Shown: positions 16,327 through 25,519, counted from the stretch's first letter. The stretch: DNA of 64,000 nt from JBCCGG01 sp039029395 (GCA_039029395.1 JBCCGG010000025.1:1-64000), one strand, 5' to 3'. A program made the numbers and translations. Notes: a model not told the origin generated them from the letters alone.

Positions 16327-17877
16327 ATGGAGAAGCTGAGTATCGACGCCTTTCGCGCGCTCTTCGAATCGGACCGGGAGTTCGCCGTCGTCGATCCGCG
16401 CGAGGAAGCGCTGTTCACCCGCGGTCACCTTCTGGCCGCCAGCAACCTGCCGCTCAGCCGCCTGGAGCTCTTGATCGCCAAGGCCGTGCCGCGCCGGGAC
16501 ACGCTTGTTGTGCTGTGCGACGATGGCGAAGGCACGGTGGAGCGGGCCGGCGCCGTGCTGGCCGGCCTCGGCTATCGCAACCTTGCGGCGCTGGACGGCG
16601 GGCTGTCGGCCTGGGCGCTGGATGGCGGCGCGCTGTTCAGCGGCGTGAACGTGCCCGGCAAGGCCTTCGGCGAGTTTGTCGAGTCGCACAACGAGACGCC
16701 CTCAATCACCGCCGCGGCCCTCAAGGCGCGGCTCGACGAGAATCTGCCAACGGTGATCCTGGATACCCGCACGCCCGAGGAGCACCGCAGCTTTTGCATC
16801 CCCGGCGCGCTCAGCTGCCCTGGCGGCGAGTTGGTCTACCGGGCCTTCGGGGCCTCGTTCGACCCGGAGGCCCTGGTGGTCGCCCACTGCGCCGGCCGAA
16901 CCCGTAGCATCATCGGCGCCCAGACCCTGATCGGAGCCGGTCTCGCCAATCAGGTGGCCGCGCTGGAGAACGGCACAATGGCCTGGGTGTTCGAAGGCTA
17001 CGCGCTGGAAAAGGGCGCAAATCGGCCGCTAGGAGTTCCGAGCGATGGGAGCGTGGCGCGCGAGGTTGCCGCCGCCGTGGCCGCCCACCACGGCGTCGGC
17101 CATGTCACCCTGGAGACCGTCGCAGGCTGGCGCGCGGAGCCACGCACGCTCTATGTGATCGATGTGCGCGGCCAGGCCGCTTTCAGCCAAGGTCACTTGC
17201 CGAGCGCCCGCCACGTGCCGGGCGGCCAGCTGGTCCAGAACGTCGATCGCTATCTGGTGACACGGGGTGCCCGGGTGGTGCTGCTCGACAGCGACGGCGT
17301 GCGGGCGGCGATGACCGGGTCTTGGCTCAAACAGATGGGCTGGCGCGACGTTTACGCGGCGCGTCTCGATCCCACGGCGCCGACCCTTGTGCGCGGTGGA
17401 TCGGAACGCCCGGCGGCGCCCGGACCTAGGATCACCGTCGCGGAACTGCGGAACAGCAAGGCGCCCGTGGTGATCGATTGCCGCTCGAGCGTCGCCTATC
17501 GGCGCGGCCATGTTCCAGGCGCGATTTTTCTGACCCGCGCTGACCTGGAGCGCGATCTGGTCAGGGTCCCCGAAGCCGAGACCACGGCCTTGGTGGCCGA
17601 CGACTTCGCCTACGCGGCCTTGCTGATGGCCGACCTCAAGCGCCTGGGCCGGCCGGTCCGGCTTCTCGATGGCGGCATGGCGGCCTGGCGCGCGGCTGGG
17701 CATGGGGTGAGCGAAGGTCTGCAGCAGTTGGCCAGCCGGCCGACCGACAAGCACCTGGACCCAGGCGACCTGGAGAGCGAGGCCGCCCGGCGCCGCGAGT
17801 TCCGGCGCTACCTTGACTGGGAGATCGCCTTGCTTCACCAACTGGCCGGCGACCCGGCGGCGCCCTACGCGGGCTGA
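16327..17877 (+). CDS. Four-domain rhodanese-related sulfurtransferase
   Basis: 516 residues formed by four rhodanese-like repeats, roughly 1-110, 120-240, 255-365 and 375-465. Repeat 1 has a catalytic Cys64 (VVLCDDGEG) and repeat 2 Cys188 in the active loop CAGRTRS. Repeats 3 (LLDSDGVRA) and 4 (LVADDFAYA) lack the Cys and are probably structural. It would move sulfane sulfur to an acceptor such as cyanide, sulfite or a thiol. It starts 4 bases after the PLP enzyme, so it belongs to the sulfur operon. Confidence 0.88.
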   Translation: MEKLSIDAFRALFESDREFAVVDPREEALFTRGHLLAASNLPLSRLELLIAKAVPRRDTLVVLCDDGEGTVERAGAVLAGLGYRNLAALDGGLSAWALDGGALFSGVNVPGKAFGEFVESHNETPSITAAALKARLDENLPTVILDTRTPEEHRSFCIPGALSCPGGELVYRAFGASFDPEALVVAHCAGRTRSIIGAQTLIGAGLANQVAALENGTMAWVFEGYALEKGANRPLGVPSDGSVAREVAAAVAAHHGVGHVTLETVAGWRAEPRTLYVIDVRGQAAFSQGHLPSARHVPGGQLVQNVDRYLVTRGARVVLLDSDGVRAAMTGSWLKQMGWRDVYAARLDPTAPTLVRGGSERPAAPGPRITVAELRNSKAPVVIDCRSSVAYRRGHVPGAIFLTRADLERDLVRVPEAETTALVADDFAYAALLMADLKRLGRPVRLLDGGMAAWRAAGHGVSEGLQQLASRPTDKHLDPGDLESEAARRREFRRYLDWEIALLHQLAGDPAAPYAG

Positions 17878-17895
17878 CAGCAAATCGGAGCAGCT

Positions 17896-19389
17896 ATGGA
17901 AAAGTATCAGAGTTTCGTCGACGGCGAATTCGTCGACCCACTCTCAAACGACTGGTTCGAGACCGTCAATCCCTACAGCGGGGAAGCCTGGGCGCTGATC
18001 CCGCGCTGCGGCGAGGCGGACGTGGCGCGCGCCGTCGAGGCCGCCGACCGCGCCTTCAGCCAAGGCCCCTGGCCGACGATGAGCGCGAGCGCCCGCGGCG
18101 CATTGCTGCGCAAACTCGGCGATCTGGTGGCGCGCGACGGCCGAATGCTGGCCGAGATCGAGGTGCGCGACAACGGCAAGCTCTTGACCGAGATGGCCGC
18201 CCAGCTCGCCTACCTGCCCCAGTGGTACCACTACTACGGCGGCCTGGCGGACAAGCTAGAGGGCTCGGTAATTCCGATCGACAAGCCCGAGGTCTTCAAC
18301 TTCACGCTTCACGAGCCGCTCGGCGTGGTCGCCGCGATCACGCCCTGGAATTCGCCGCTGCTGCTCTTGACCTGGAAGATCGCGCCGGCGCTCGCCGCCG
18401 GCAACACCGTCGTGGTCAAGCCCTCGGAGTTCACCTCGGCCTCGACGCTTGCGTTCATGAAACTGGTCCAGGAGGCCGGCTTCCCGCCCGGCGTGGTCAA
18501 TGTGGTGACCGGCTTCGGCGCGGAGGCGGGCTCGCCTCTGGTCGACCACGAGAAGGTCGCCAAGGTCGCCTTCACCGGCTCGGACGTGACCGGCGCAAAA
18601 ATCTATCAGCAGGCAGCGCGCACCATAAAGCACGTCACCCTAGAGCTCGGTGGCAAATCGCCCAACATTGTGTTCGACGACGCCGATCTGGACCAGGCCG
18701 CCAAGGGCGCGATCGCTGGCATCTTCGCGGCCAGCGGCCAAACCTGCATCGCCGGTTCGCGCTTGCTGGTGCAGGACAAGATCCACAACGCGTTCGTCGA
18801 CAAGGTCCTGTCGATCGCCCGCACCGCCAAGATCGGCGACCCCATGAAGGCCGATACCCAGGTGGGGCCAGTGACCACGCCGCCGCAGTATCAGAAGGTG
18901 CTCGACTACATCGACATCGCGCACAACGACGGCGCAACCTGTGTGCTGGGCGGCAAGCCGGCCGAAGGGCCGGAGATCACCGGCGGCCAGTTTGTCGAGC
19001 CGACCATCTTCACCGATGTGACCAACCATATGCGCATCGCCCAGGAAGAGGTCTTCGGCCCGGTGCTGGGGATCATCCGCTTCAAGGACGAGGCAGAGGC
19101 GATCCAGATCGCCAACGACATCCCCTACGGCTTGGCGGCCGGGGTCTGGACCCAGTCGATCCGCCGGGCGATCAAGATGTCCAAAGCGCTGCGCGTCGGC
19201 ACGGTTTGGGTCAACACCTACCGGGCGGTCAGCTTCCTTTCGCCCTTCGGCGGCTACAAGAAGAGCGGGCTCGGCCGGGAGAACGGCATCGAGGCGATCC
19301 GCAACTACATGCAGGTGAAAAGCGTCTGGATCTCGACCGCCGAGGAGGTGCCCAACCCCTTCGTCATGCAGCTGCCCAGTGGGGACTAG
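17896..19389 (+). CDS. NAD(P)-dependent aldehyde dehydrogenase
   Basis: 497 residues, full length. The cofactor-binding region is ITPWNSPLLLLTWK, the general-base Glu lies in LELGGKSPN, and the nucleophile Cys in ASGQTCIAGSR. The C-terminal SPFGGYKKSGLGRENG is typical of betaine/semialdehyde-type ALDHs. It starts 18 bases after the rhodanese gene with CGGAG as ribosome site, so it may oxidise an aldehyde made by the sulfur operon. It ends convergently with the MHS transporter gene (4-base overlap). Confidence 0.92.
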   Translation: MEKYQSFVDGEFVDPLSNDWFETVNPYSGEAWALIPRCGEADVARAVEAADRAFSQGPWPTMSASARGALLRKLGDLVARDGRMLAEIEVRDNGKLLTEMAAQLAYLPQWYHYYGGLADKLEGSVIPIDKPEVFNFTLHEPLGVVAAITPWNSPLLLLTWKIAPALAAGNTVVVKPSEFTSASTLAFMKLVQEAGFPPGVVNVVTGFGAEAGSPLVDHEKVAKVAFTGSDVTGAKIYQQAARTIKHVTLELGGKSPNIVFDDADLDQAAKGAIAGIFAASGQTCIAGSRLLVQDKIHNAFVDKVLSIARTAKIGDPMKADTQVGPVTTPPQYQKVLDYIDIAHNDGATCVLGGKPAEGPEITGGQFVEPTIFTDVTNHMRIAQEEVFGPVLGIIRFKDEAEAIQIANDIPYGLAAGVWTQSIRRAIKMSKALRVGTVWVNTYRAVSFLSPFGGYKKSGLGRENGIEAIRNYMQVKSVWISTAEEVPNPFVMQLPSGD

Positions 19390-20642
19390 GTGGGTAGGGG
19401 CTTTCCCGCCGTTTCAGGCAGGCGCCGGATAATGAAGAGGTTTAAGGCGGCGGCCGCCATCAGATAGTAGACCGGCGCGAAGTCGTCGGCCGTGCGTTGG
19501 GTGAGATAGGTGGCGATCAGCGGCGTCGTGCCGCCCAGCAACCCTATACAGGCGTTGTAGCCGATCGACACGCCGCTGCAGCGTACTTGCGGTGGCAGCA
19601 GCTCGATCATGGTTGCCGGTACGACCGCGAAGCCGACCCCGAAGAACAGCGCGAAGCCCATCTGGCCAAGCAGGATCAGCGCGAAGCTTTGCTGATGCAT
19701 GAGCCACCATAGTGGCCAGGCGCAGAGCAGCGTGCCGAGGGCGAAGAACAGTAGCAACGGCCGGCGGCCGAAACGGTCCGACAACATGGCGCCTGGAACG
19801 GTCACGGCGAGCATGACCAGCAAGCTCAGTGTGTTGATGTCGAGCGCCTTGGCGGTCGAGAGGTGCATCTGGCCGGTCAGATAGGAGGCCGCGTATACGA
19901 AGATCATGTAGAAGCCGACGGCGGCAATCATGACCAGTGAGATCAGCTTAAGGATCACCGGCCAATAGTCACGCAGGGCAACGATCACCGGTGCGCCCAT
20001 GCGCTCGGTCGCCTGGGCCATCGCGGGCGATTCTGTCAGGTTGCGGCGAAAGAAGATGCCGCAGAGCGCGATCACCGCGCCCAGAAGGAATGGAACCCGC
20101 CAGCCCCAGGCCGCCATCGCCGCTTCACCCAAGACCGTGCTGGTCAAGGCGCCGACGCCCGAGCCGAGCAGAAAGCCGATCAAACAGCCGAACTGGGGCC
20201 AGCTGGCCCGCAAGCCCCGATGCGCGGGCGGCGCATGCTCGGCCAAGAAGACGATCGAGCCGGTGAACTCGCCGCCCACCGAGAGGCCTTGGAAAACCCG
20301 CAGCAAGACGAGCAGCGCGGCCGCCGTGGTGCCGAGTGCGGCGTGATCGGGCAGCAACCCGATCGAGGCGGTCGCGCCCCCCATGAGGCAGATCGAGAGG
20401 ACCAGGCAGGTCTTGCGACCGAACCTGTCCCCGATATGTCCGAAGAGCGCGCCGCCCAAGGGCCGCGCGGCATAGCCGACAGCGAACACGCCGAAGGCGG
20501 CAAGCAGGGAGGCCACCGGATCGTCGGCCGGAAAGAAGGCCTTGCCCAAGATCGGCGCCAGAAAGCCGTAGACCGCGAAGTCGTACCACTCGAGCACATT
20601 GCCGGCCATGCCGGCCACGACGTTCCGCCGGTCGGCGCCCAT
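19386..20642 (-). CDS. MHS-family MFS transporter (ProP/KgtP-like)
   Basis: 418 residues, 12 predicted membrane segments. The N terminus GNVLEWYDFAVYGFLAPILGKAFFP and GHIGDRFGRKTCL are metabolite:H+ symporter hallmarks, with a second DRFGRRPLL between segments 8 and 9. MHS carriers take up dicarboxylates, betaine, proline, shikimate and similar compounds. It lies 4 bases downstream of the methyltransferase gene, so the two are probably co-transcribed. Confidence 0.88.
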   Translation of the reverse strand: MGADRRNVVAGMAGNVLEWYDFAVYGFLAPILGKAFFPADDPVASLLAAFGVFAVGYAARPLGGALFGHIGDRFGRKTCLVLSICLMGGATASIGLLPDHAALGTTAAALLVLLRVFQGLSVGGEFTGSIVFLAEHAPPAHRGLRASWPQFGCLIGFLLGSGVGALTSTVLGEAAMAAWGWRVPFLLGAVIALCGIFFRRNLTESPAMAQATERMGAPVIVALRDYWPVILKLISLVMIAAVGFYMIFVYAASYLTGQMHLSTAKALDINTLSLLVMLAVTVPGAMLSDRFGRRPLLLFFALGTLLCAWPLWWLMHQQSFALILLGQMGFALFFGVGFAVVPATMIELLPPQVRCSGVSIGYNACIGLLGGTTPLIATYLTQRTADDFAPVYYLMAAAALNLFIIRRLPETAGKPLPT

Positions 20643-20646
20643 CGCC

Positions 20647-21474
20647 TCAGGCCTTGCGGGCGGTCACTCTGATGCCACCCAGGTTGCCGCCCTGGAACAG
20701 CCGGTCGACGGCATCGTAAAACTCCTCGATCGCCGCGACGGTCTCTGGCCCGTGGACTCGCTCGTGGCGCGCGCGCTGGTCGCGGTAGGCGGCCAGGCGA
20801 GCCCGGGTGAAATCGGCCCAATCGTCCGACATGTCCGTCATCTGAATGTCGGTGAAGCCGGCACGCGCGAGCTCCGCGCCGTAGGCCTCAAGAGACGGCG
20901 TGCATTGGCCGTAGAGCTTGACACGGAGCAGCTCCAGCTCCGCCTCGGTGAACTCGCCGCGGCTGCTGATGTCCTCGATGAAGATCCGGCCCGACGGCTT
21001 CAGGGCCTTGGCGATCTCGGGAAACAACTTGGCCCGATCAGCGATGTGGTAGAGCGCAAGCCAGCTGACCACGGCATCGAAGGCACCGGCCGCCAGTGGC
21101 CCGTCCAGGACGTCGCCGCAGAGGTGGATGACCCGCTGCGCCAGGCCGCAGCGCCGGGTCAAATCTTCGGCCAGAGCGTTGAGATCGGGCTGCAGCTCGA
21201 GCGCGGTGACGTGGCAGCCACTGCGTTCGGCCATGTAGCGCGCCGGCCCGCCGATCCCCGAGCCGACCTCTGCCACCATGCTATCCCCATTCAGGCCGAG
21301 CGCGACGACGGCCTGCTCGACCGCCTCGGTGCCGTGGTAGTGCAGATTGTCGAAGGGGCTGAGCTGCGCCACCGTGAGCGGGCCGTCGGGATCGATCCCG
21401 GCGGCCGCCAGCTCCTTGGTGATGCGCTCCAGGTGGGAATAGAGCTTCATCGATTTGATGCCGCTCGCCGACAT
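20647..21474 (-). CDS. Class I SAM-dependent methyltransferase
   Basis: 275 residues. SAM motif I is VAEVGSGIGGPARYMAE, followed by VTALELQPDLNALAEDL, and the YHIADRAKLFPEIAKALKPSGRIFIED block is typical of small-molecule N- or C-methyltransferases of the UbiE/sarcosine-dimethylglycine type. The ATG at 21474 is preceded by GAGGAGG. Methyl acceptor unknown; the linked MHS carrier leaves open a betaine- or amine-related role. Confidence 0.82.
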   Translation of the reverse strand: MSASGIKSMKLYSHLERITKELAAAGIDPDGPLTVAQLSPFDNLHYHGTEAVEQAVVALGLNGDSMVAEVGSGIGGPARYMAERSGCHVTALELQPDLNALAEDLTRRCGLAQRVIHLCGDVLDGPLAAGAFDAVVSWLALYHIADRAKLFPEIAKALKPSGRIFIEDISSRGEFTEAELELLRVKLYGQCTPSLEAYGAELARAGFTDIQMTDMSDDWADFTRARLAAYRDQRARHERVHGPETVAAIEEFYDAVDRLFQGGNLGGIRVTARKA

Positions 21475-21510
21475 GGGCGCCTCCTCGAAGACCTCGGACT
21501 CTCCCGGATA

Positions 21511-21702
21511 TCAGGTCACCGCGGTGCCGGCAAGCAGCCGGCGGGCGTCGTCGACCACGTAAAATCGGTTGATGGTCTACTTGCCGGGCGCGATCTGACG
21601 GAGGCGCTCGAGCGCCTGGCGAATCGTCAAGTCGGGGGGAATCTGGGCGTAGTCCGAAGTCATGATCGCGCCGGCCGTAACCTCCTCTGGCCAGGATCGT
21701 CG
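21511..21702 (-). pseudogene. Relic of an MgtE-type CBS domain
   Basis: Read on the minus strand this stretch encodes SWPEEVTAGAIMTSDY, PPDLTIRQALERLRQ, an in-frame TAG (21577-21579), then NRFYVVDDARRLLAG before a TGA at 21511-21513. The PEDTAG-xIMT, ALPPDLTVxEAL and YVVDxxRRLLG pattern is that of the CBS domains of the Mg2+ transporter MgtE. Neither the N-terminal domain nor the membrane part is present. It fills most of the 279-base gap between the methyltransferase and sixA-like genes. Confidence 0.6.
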
Positions 21703-21753
21703 ATTTTTTCGGTGCCGAAGGTACACTAAGCGGGGCAAAGGGAGGAGGCAGCC

Positions 21754-22203
21754 ATGAAGCTCTACCTGCTGCAGCACGGCGAGGCGCTTGCCAAGGAGAT
21801 CGATCCGGATCGGCCCTTGAGCGACCGGGGGCGGGCCGACGTGACCCGTTTGGCGGCGCTGCTCGAAACCGGTGGATTGCACGTCGCGCGTATCTTGCAC
21901 AGCGGCAAGACCCGGGCACGGCAGAGCGCCGACATCCTAGCGTCGGCAATCGGCTGCGAGGCGGTTTCGGCGCGCGACGGCCTGGCCCCCAACGATCCGC
22001 CCGAGACCCTGGCCGAGGCGCTCGTCGCCGAGGGGGAGGACACGATTCTGGCCGGGCACTTGCCTTTCATGGCGCGCCTGGTCGATCACTTGCTAGGTGG
22101 CCAAGACCTGGTCGCCTACCGTCCTGGCAGCCTGGTTGCCCTGGAGCGGGACGAGGCCGGCGACTGGCAGCTCTCGTGGATGCTGCGCCCGGAATTGCTA
22201 TAG
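21754..22203 (+). CDS. SixA-like histidine phosphatase
   Basis: 149 residues of the histidine phosphatase superfamily. The catalytic RHG is QHG here (LYLLQHGEALAKE); the phosphate-pocket Arg lies in HSGKTRARQSADIL and the second His in LAGHLPFMARLVDHLL. The size and the D-P-x-RPLSDRG block match SixA, which dephosphorylates phosphohistidine proteins. A strong GGAGGAGG precedes the ATG. It ends convergently with the Rieske oxygenase gene (6-base overlap). Confidence 0.85.
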   Translation: MKLYLLQHGEALAKEIDPDRPLSDRGRADVTRLAALLETGGLHVARILHSGKTRARQSADILASAIGCEAVSARDGLAPNDPPETLAEALVAEGEDTILAGHLPFMARLVDHLLGGQDLVAYRPGSLVALERDEAGDWQLSWMLRPELL

Positions 22204-23256
22204 GTTGCCCAAAACGCCGCGGACCCGATCCTGGAAGGCCAGGACGCCGTGCTCGCTCAGCTCGGAATGTGCCCGGTCGATCATCACCGGGCCGTTCTCG
22301 TAGGCCCGGGAGGAAAGACCGCGCTGGACCGATTCCACGAGCGGAAAGTCCTCGATGAAGGTGGTCGAACGATGCTCGCGCACCAGTGCCTCCTGGGCCA
22401 CGGTCATCGGATCATTTGGAAAGAACCACTCGTTGACGAGCCGCGTGCGGCCGGCCGAGAGCGGGTGCCACTGGAAGGTGTTGACCGCGCCGCCGGGATA
22501 GACCTGAAAGGCGCTCATCGGCCAGAGCAGCCAGGAGGTGAAGCGTTCGTCGGGGCGATTGGGCTGGGCCGCACTGTCATGACGCTGGAGCGCGCCCTGG
22601 ACAGTGATTCGGTAGGAGGCCGGGTCGACGACCCCGCTGGTGAAGGTCGGGTGGGCCACGATGCAGTGGTAGCACTCGGAAAAATTCTCGACGATGACCT
22701 TCCAATTGGCCGCGACGACCTTGTCGGCCCGGTCGGCCAGGCGCAGGGGCTCGATGTCCGGCACGCGGGCTCGGATCTCGCCTTCCAAGCCTGGATAGAG
22801 CGCTGCCAGAGGCTCGGCCTCGGGGTCGAGGTTGACGCAAACCAAGTGGCAAAAGGCCTCGACCCGAACCTCTAACAGACATATCTGCCTTTTGTCGAAG
22901 CGCGGCACGGCGGCGCTGTTGACCGCGGCGATCAGTCGGCCGTCGAGATCATAGGTCCAGGCGTGGTAGGGACAGACGATGCGGTTCACTTTGCCTTCAC
23001 CGCTCAAGAGCTGGTGGGCCCGGTGGCGGCAGACGTTGTGAAAGGCGCGCAAGACGCCCGCCCGGTCGCGCAGCACCACGATGTCGTCGCCGGCTATCCT
23101 GCAGGTGACGTAGTCGCCCGGCCGGCGCAGGCTCTCCAGGTGCCCGGCAAAGTGCCACGACTTGCGGAAAATGCGCTCCTGCTCGGCCGCGAAGATTTCC
23201 GGCGCCAGGTAGTGGCCGGACGGCAGACCGTAGCGCAACTCTGTCTCCTTGCTCAT
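22198..23256 (-). CDS. Rieske non-haem iron oxygenase, alpha subunit
   Basis: 352 residues. The Rieske cluster ligands are CRHRAH and CPYHAW. The mononuclear iron site is ENFSECYHCIVAHP, with the bridging acid in the ECYHC block and two His. This arrangement and length resemble the GbcA/CntA/choline-monooxygenase group that acts on quaternary amines, but choosing among them is inference. No reductase partner gene is adjacent. AAGGAGGTC precedes the start. It lies downstream of the GntR regulator and tcuA. Confidence 0.87.
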   Translation of the reverse strand: MSKETELRYGLPSGHYLAPEIFAAEQERIFRKSWHFAGHLESLRRPGDYVTCRIAGDDIVVLRDRAGVLRAFHNVCRHRAHQLLSGEGKVNRIVCPYHAWTYDLDGRLIAAVNSAAVPRFDKRQICLLEVRVEAFCHLVCVNLDPEAEPLAALYPGLEGEIRARVPDIEPLRLADRADKVVAANWKVIVENFSECYHCIVAHPTFTSGVVDPASYRITVQGALQRHDSAAQPNRPDERFTSWLLWPMSAFQVYPGGAVNTFQWHPLSAGRTRLVNEWFFPNDPMTVAQEALVREHRSTTFIEDFPLVESVQRGLSSRAYENGPVMIDRAHSELSEHGVLAFQDRVRGVLGNL

Positions 23257-23332
23257 GACCGGACCTCCTTCCGCTCTGGATCGCGCGGCCCGCCGCCACT
23301 TTCATCACGTCCGACGTGCCCGGCCATGGCAC

Positions 23333-24010
23333 CTAGCCATCCATCGCGAACAACATGGCCAAGCGGGTGCGTTCGGCCGCCTGGATGTGGCGGCGCGCAG
23401 CCAGCTCCGCGGCGTCCGAGTCGCGCGCCTTGATCGCCGCCAGGATCGCCCGGTGCTCGTCCTGGGCCGATTCGGCGCGACCGGCAATGGAGAAGGTGGT
23501 TCCTTGCAGCAGAGCCAAGGAGTTGCGCAGGCCGTTCAGGGTCTCCATGAGGTAGCGGTTGTGAGCGGCGCTGTGGATCGCCTGGTGAAAGGTCCGGTTA
23601 ACCTCGGCCAGGCGATCCGGCTGAGCCAAGAAGCCGTCCGCGCGGCTCAACAGACGCTCCAGAACATGCAGCTCGGCCTCGCCAATGTGGCGCGCCGCCA
23701 GACCGGCCGCGGCGCCCTCGAGAATCGCGCGCATGGCATAGAGCTCTATGACCTGCTGACGGTCGAGCTCGGCAACCACCACCCCGCGCCAGGACTTGAA
23801 GCTGAGGAGACCTTCTGACTCGAGCCGGCGCAGAGCCTCGCGCACCGGCGTGCGGCTGACGCCGAGCCATTCGGCGACCTGGCTCTCGCGGATCCGCTCG
23901 CCCGGCTTGTAGAGGCCCTTGTGGATCGCCGCCCGGACCTGTTCCTCGACCAGCTCGGCGCGCGGTGCGGCCGGGGCGTCGCGCTTGATGGGATGGATCT
24001 TCGCGGTCAT
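23333..24010 (-). CDS. GntR-family (FCD) transcriptional regulator
   Basis: 225 residues with an N-terminal winged helix (GERIRESQVAEWLGVSRTPVREALRRLESEGLL) and a C-terminal FCD ligand/metal domain (RAILEGAAAGLAA, NRTFHQAIHSAAHN). It sits between tcuA and the Rieske oxygenase on the same strand, 12 bases from tcuA, so it probably controls this operon in response to an organic acid. A TGTATACA palindrome upstream of tcuA is a plausible operator. Confidence 0.9.
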   Translation of the reverse strand: MTAKIHPIKRDAPAAPRAELVEEQVRAAIHKGLYKPGERIRESQVAEWLGVSRTPVREALRRLESEGLLSFKSWRGVVVAELDRQQVIELYAMRAILEGAAAGLAARHIGEAELHVLERLLSRADGFLAQPDRLAEVNRTFHQAIHSAAHNRYLMETLNGLRNSLALLQGTTFSIAGRAESAQDEHRAILAAIKARDSDAAELAARRHIQAAERTRLAMLFAMDG

Positions 24011-24022
24011 GGCGCCGGCACG

Positions 24023-25519
24023 CTAGGCCGCTTTGAGGGCGGCGGCTGCCCGGCCGGCACTTGTACCGGCGATGCGCCCGAAAACAGCCCCCGAGGTCAG
24101 GCCCGTGCCGCCCGGATAGTTGAAGTAAAACAGCCCGCCGACCAGCTCGCCGGCGGCATGAAGACCGGAAATCGGCTCGAAATCGCCGTCGAGCACACGC
24201 GCCTCCCGATCAATGCGCAAGCCGCCGAAGGTGAAGGTGATGCCACAGGTCACCGCGTAGGCGGAGAAGGGCGGCTCGTCGATACCGTTGGCCCAGTTGG
24301 ATTTGGGCACCACCAGGCCCTCGGTCGCCCGGCCGTCCTTAACGTTGGGATCGAAGGGCACGTCCCGGCGCACCGCCCTGTTGAAAGCCTGGATGGTCGC
24401 GAGCGCCGCCGCGCCGTCGACGCCCTCGAGCTTTGCGACCAGTGCCTCCAAGGTATCTGCGCTCGCCTTGGTGACCTGGCGGATCCGGTATTCGTCGCGC
24501 AGCAAATGCTCGACCTTGCGGTCGAAGATCTGCCAGGCGAACTGGCCCGGCTGTCGAAGAATCTCCCGGCCGTACTTGGCGTAGGTGTAGTTGCGGAAAT
24601 CAGCGCCCTCGTCGAGGAAGCGCTCGCCCCGGGCGTTGAGCATAATGCCGAAAGGATAGCTATGCTTCTGGAAGGCGTCGCCAACGGACAGGTCGCCGAA
24701 CTCCGGCGCATTGCGGTCCCAGCCGACCGCGTGACAGCCCGACCAGTTGCCGGCGGCGGCCGCCCCGATGTCGAGCGCCATTCTGATGCCATCGCCGGTG
24801 TTAAAACGGGTGCCGCGCACCTTGGCAAGGTCCCAGCCAGGCCCCAGGTAGCGGGCCCGCCACTCCGGATTGGCCTCGAAGCCGCCGCAGGCGAGCACCA
24901 CCTGGCGGCAGCGCAAGGTCTCGCGCCGGCCCGCGCTGCGCACCACAAGGCCGGTGATCGCGCCGTCGTCGCCGTGCAACAACTCGCTCGCCCGGGCGCC
25001 CCTGCGCAGCGCGATGCCGGCCCCCTCGGCAGCCTTTGAGAGGGCCTCAACCAGGCCGGGCCCGCCGCCCCAGGCCTCGACCGTCAAGCCGCCCCAGAAC
25101 GTGAAGCGACCGTCGACCTTGAAGGCCTGGCGGCCGTAGATCGGCTGGAATCGCACGCCCTTGGACGCCATCCAAAGCAAGGTGGCCTTGCTGCGCCGCA
25201 CCAGAAGCTCGACCAGGTCCGGGTCGCAACGGTACTCGGTGACCCGGCCCATGTCGTCGAAGAAGCGCTCTTCGCCGTAGCTGCCGAAGTCGGTCCGCGC
25301 GATCTCGGCCTCCGAGAGATCTGGCATGAGTTGGCGTAGGTCCTCGACCCCGTCATAGGCGACCCGCATCGCACCAGCGGTAAAGCGGGTGTTGCCACCC
25401 AGATCAGCCGGGTGCTTGGCCCGCTCTAGCATGAGCACCGAAGCGCCTTGCTCGCGTGCCGCCAGGGCCGCGCAAAAGGCCGCATTGCCGGCACCGACCA
25501 CGATGACATCAACGTCCAT
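24023..25519 (-). CDS. tcuA: FAD-dependent tricarballylate dehydrogenase TcuA-like
   Basis: 498 residues (510 if started at 25555). The N terminus MDVDVIVVGAGNAAFCAALAA with MLERA is the FAD-binding fold. The fumarate-reductase/succinate-dehydrogenase flavoprotein catalytic region includes GGNTRFTAGAMR and the C-terminal FYFNYPGGTGLTSGAVFGR, the pattern of TcuA, which oxidises tricarballylate to cis-aconitate. The start at 25519 fits the family length and has a G-run upstream. Tcu transport genes (tcuC) are absent, so the substrate may differ. Confidence 0.82.
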   Translation of the reverse strand: MDVDVIVVGAGNAAFCAALAAREQGASVLMLERAKHPADLGGNTRFTAGAMRVAYDGVEDLRQLMPDLSEAEIARTDFGSYGEERFFDDMGRVTEYRCDPDLVELLVRRSKATLLWMASKGVRFQPIYGRQAFKVDGRFTFWGGLTVEAWGGGPGLVEALSKAAEGAGIALRRGARASELLHGDDGAITGLVVRSAGRRETLRCRQVVLACGGFEANPEWRARYLGPGWDLAKVRGTRFNTGDGIRMALDIGAAAAGNWSGCHAVGWDRNAPEFGDLSVGDAFQKHSYPFGIMLNARGERFLDEGADFRNYTYAKYGREILRQPGQFAWQIFDRKVEHLLRDEYRIRQVTKASADTLEALVAKLEGVDGAAALATIQAFNRAVRRDVPFDPNVKDGRATEGLVVPKSNWANGIDEPPFSAYAVTCGITFTFGGLRIDREARVLDGDFEPISGLHAAGELVGGLFYFNYPGGTGLTSGAVFGRIAGTSAGRAAAALKAA

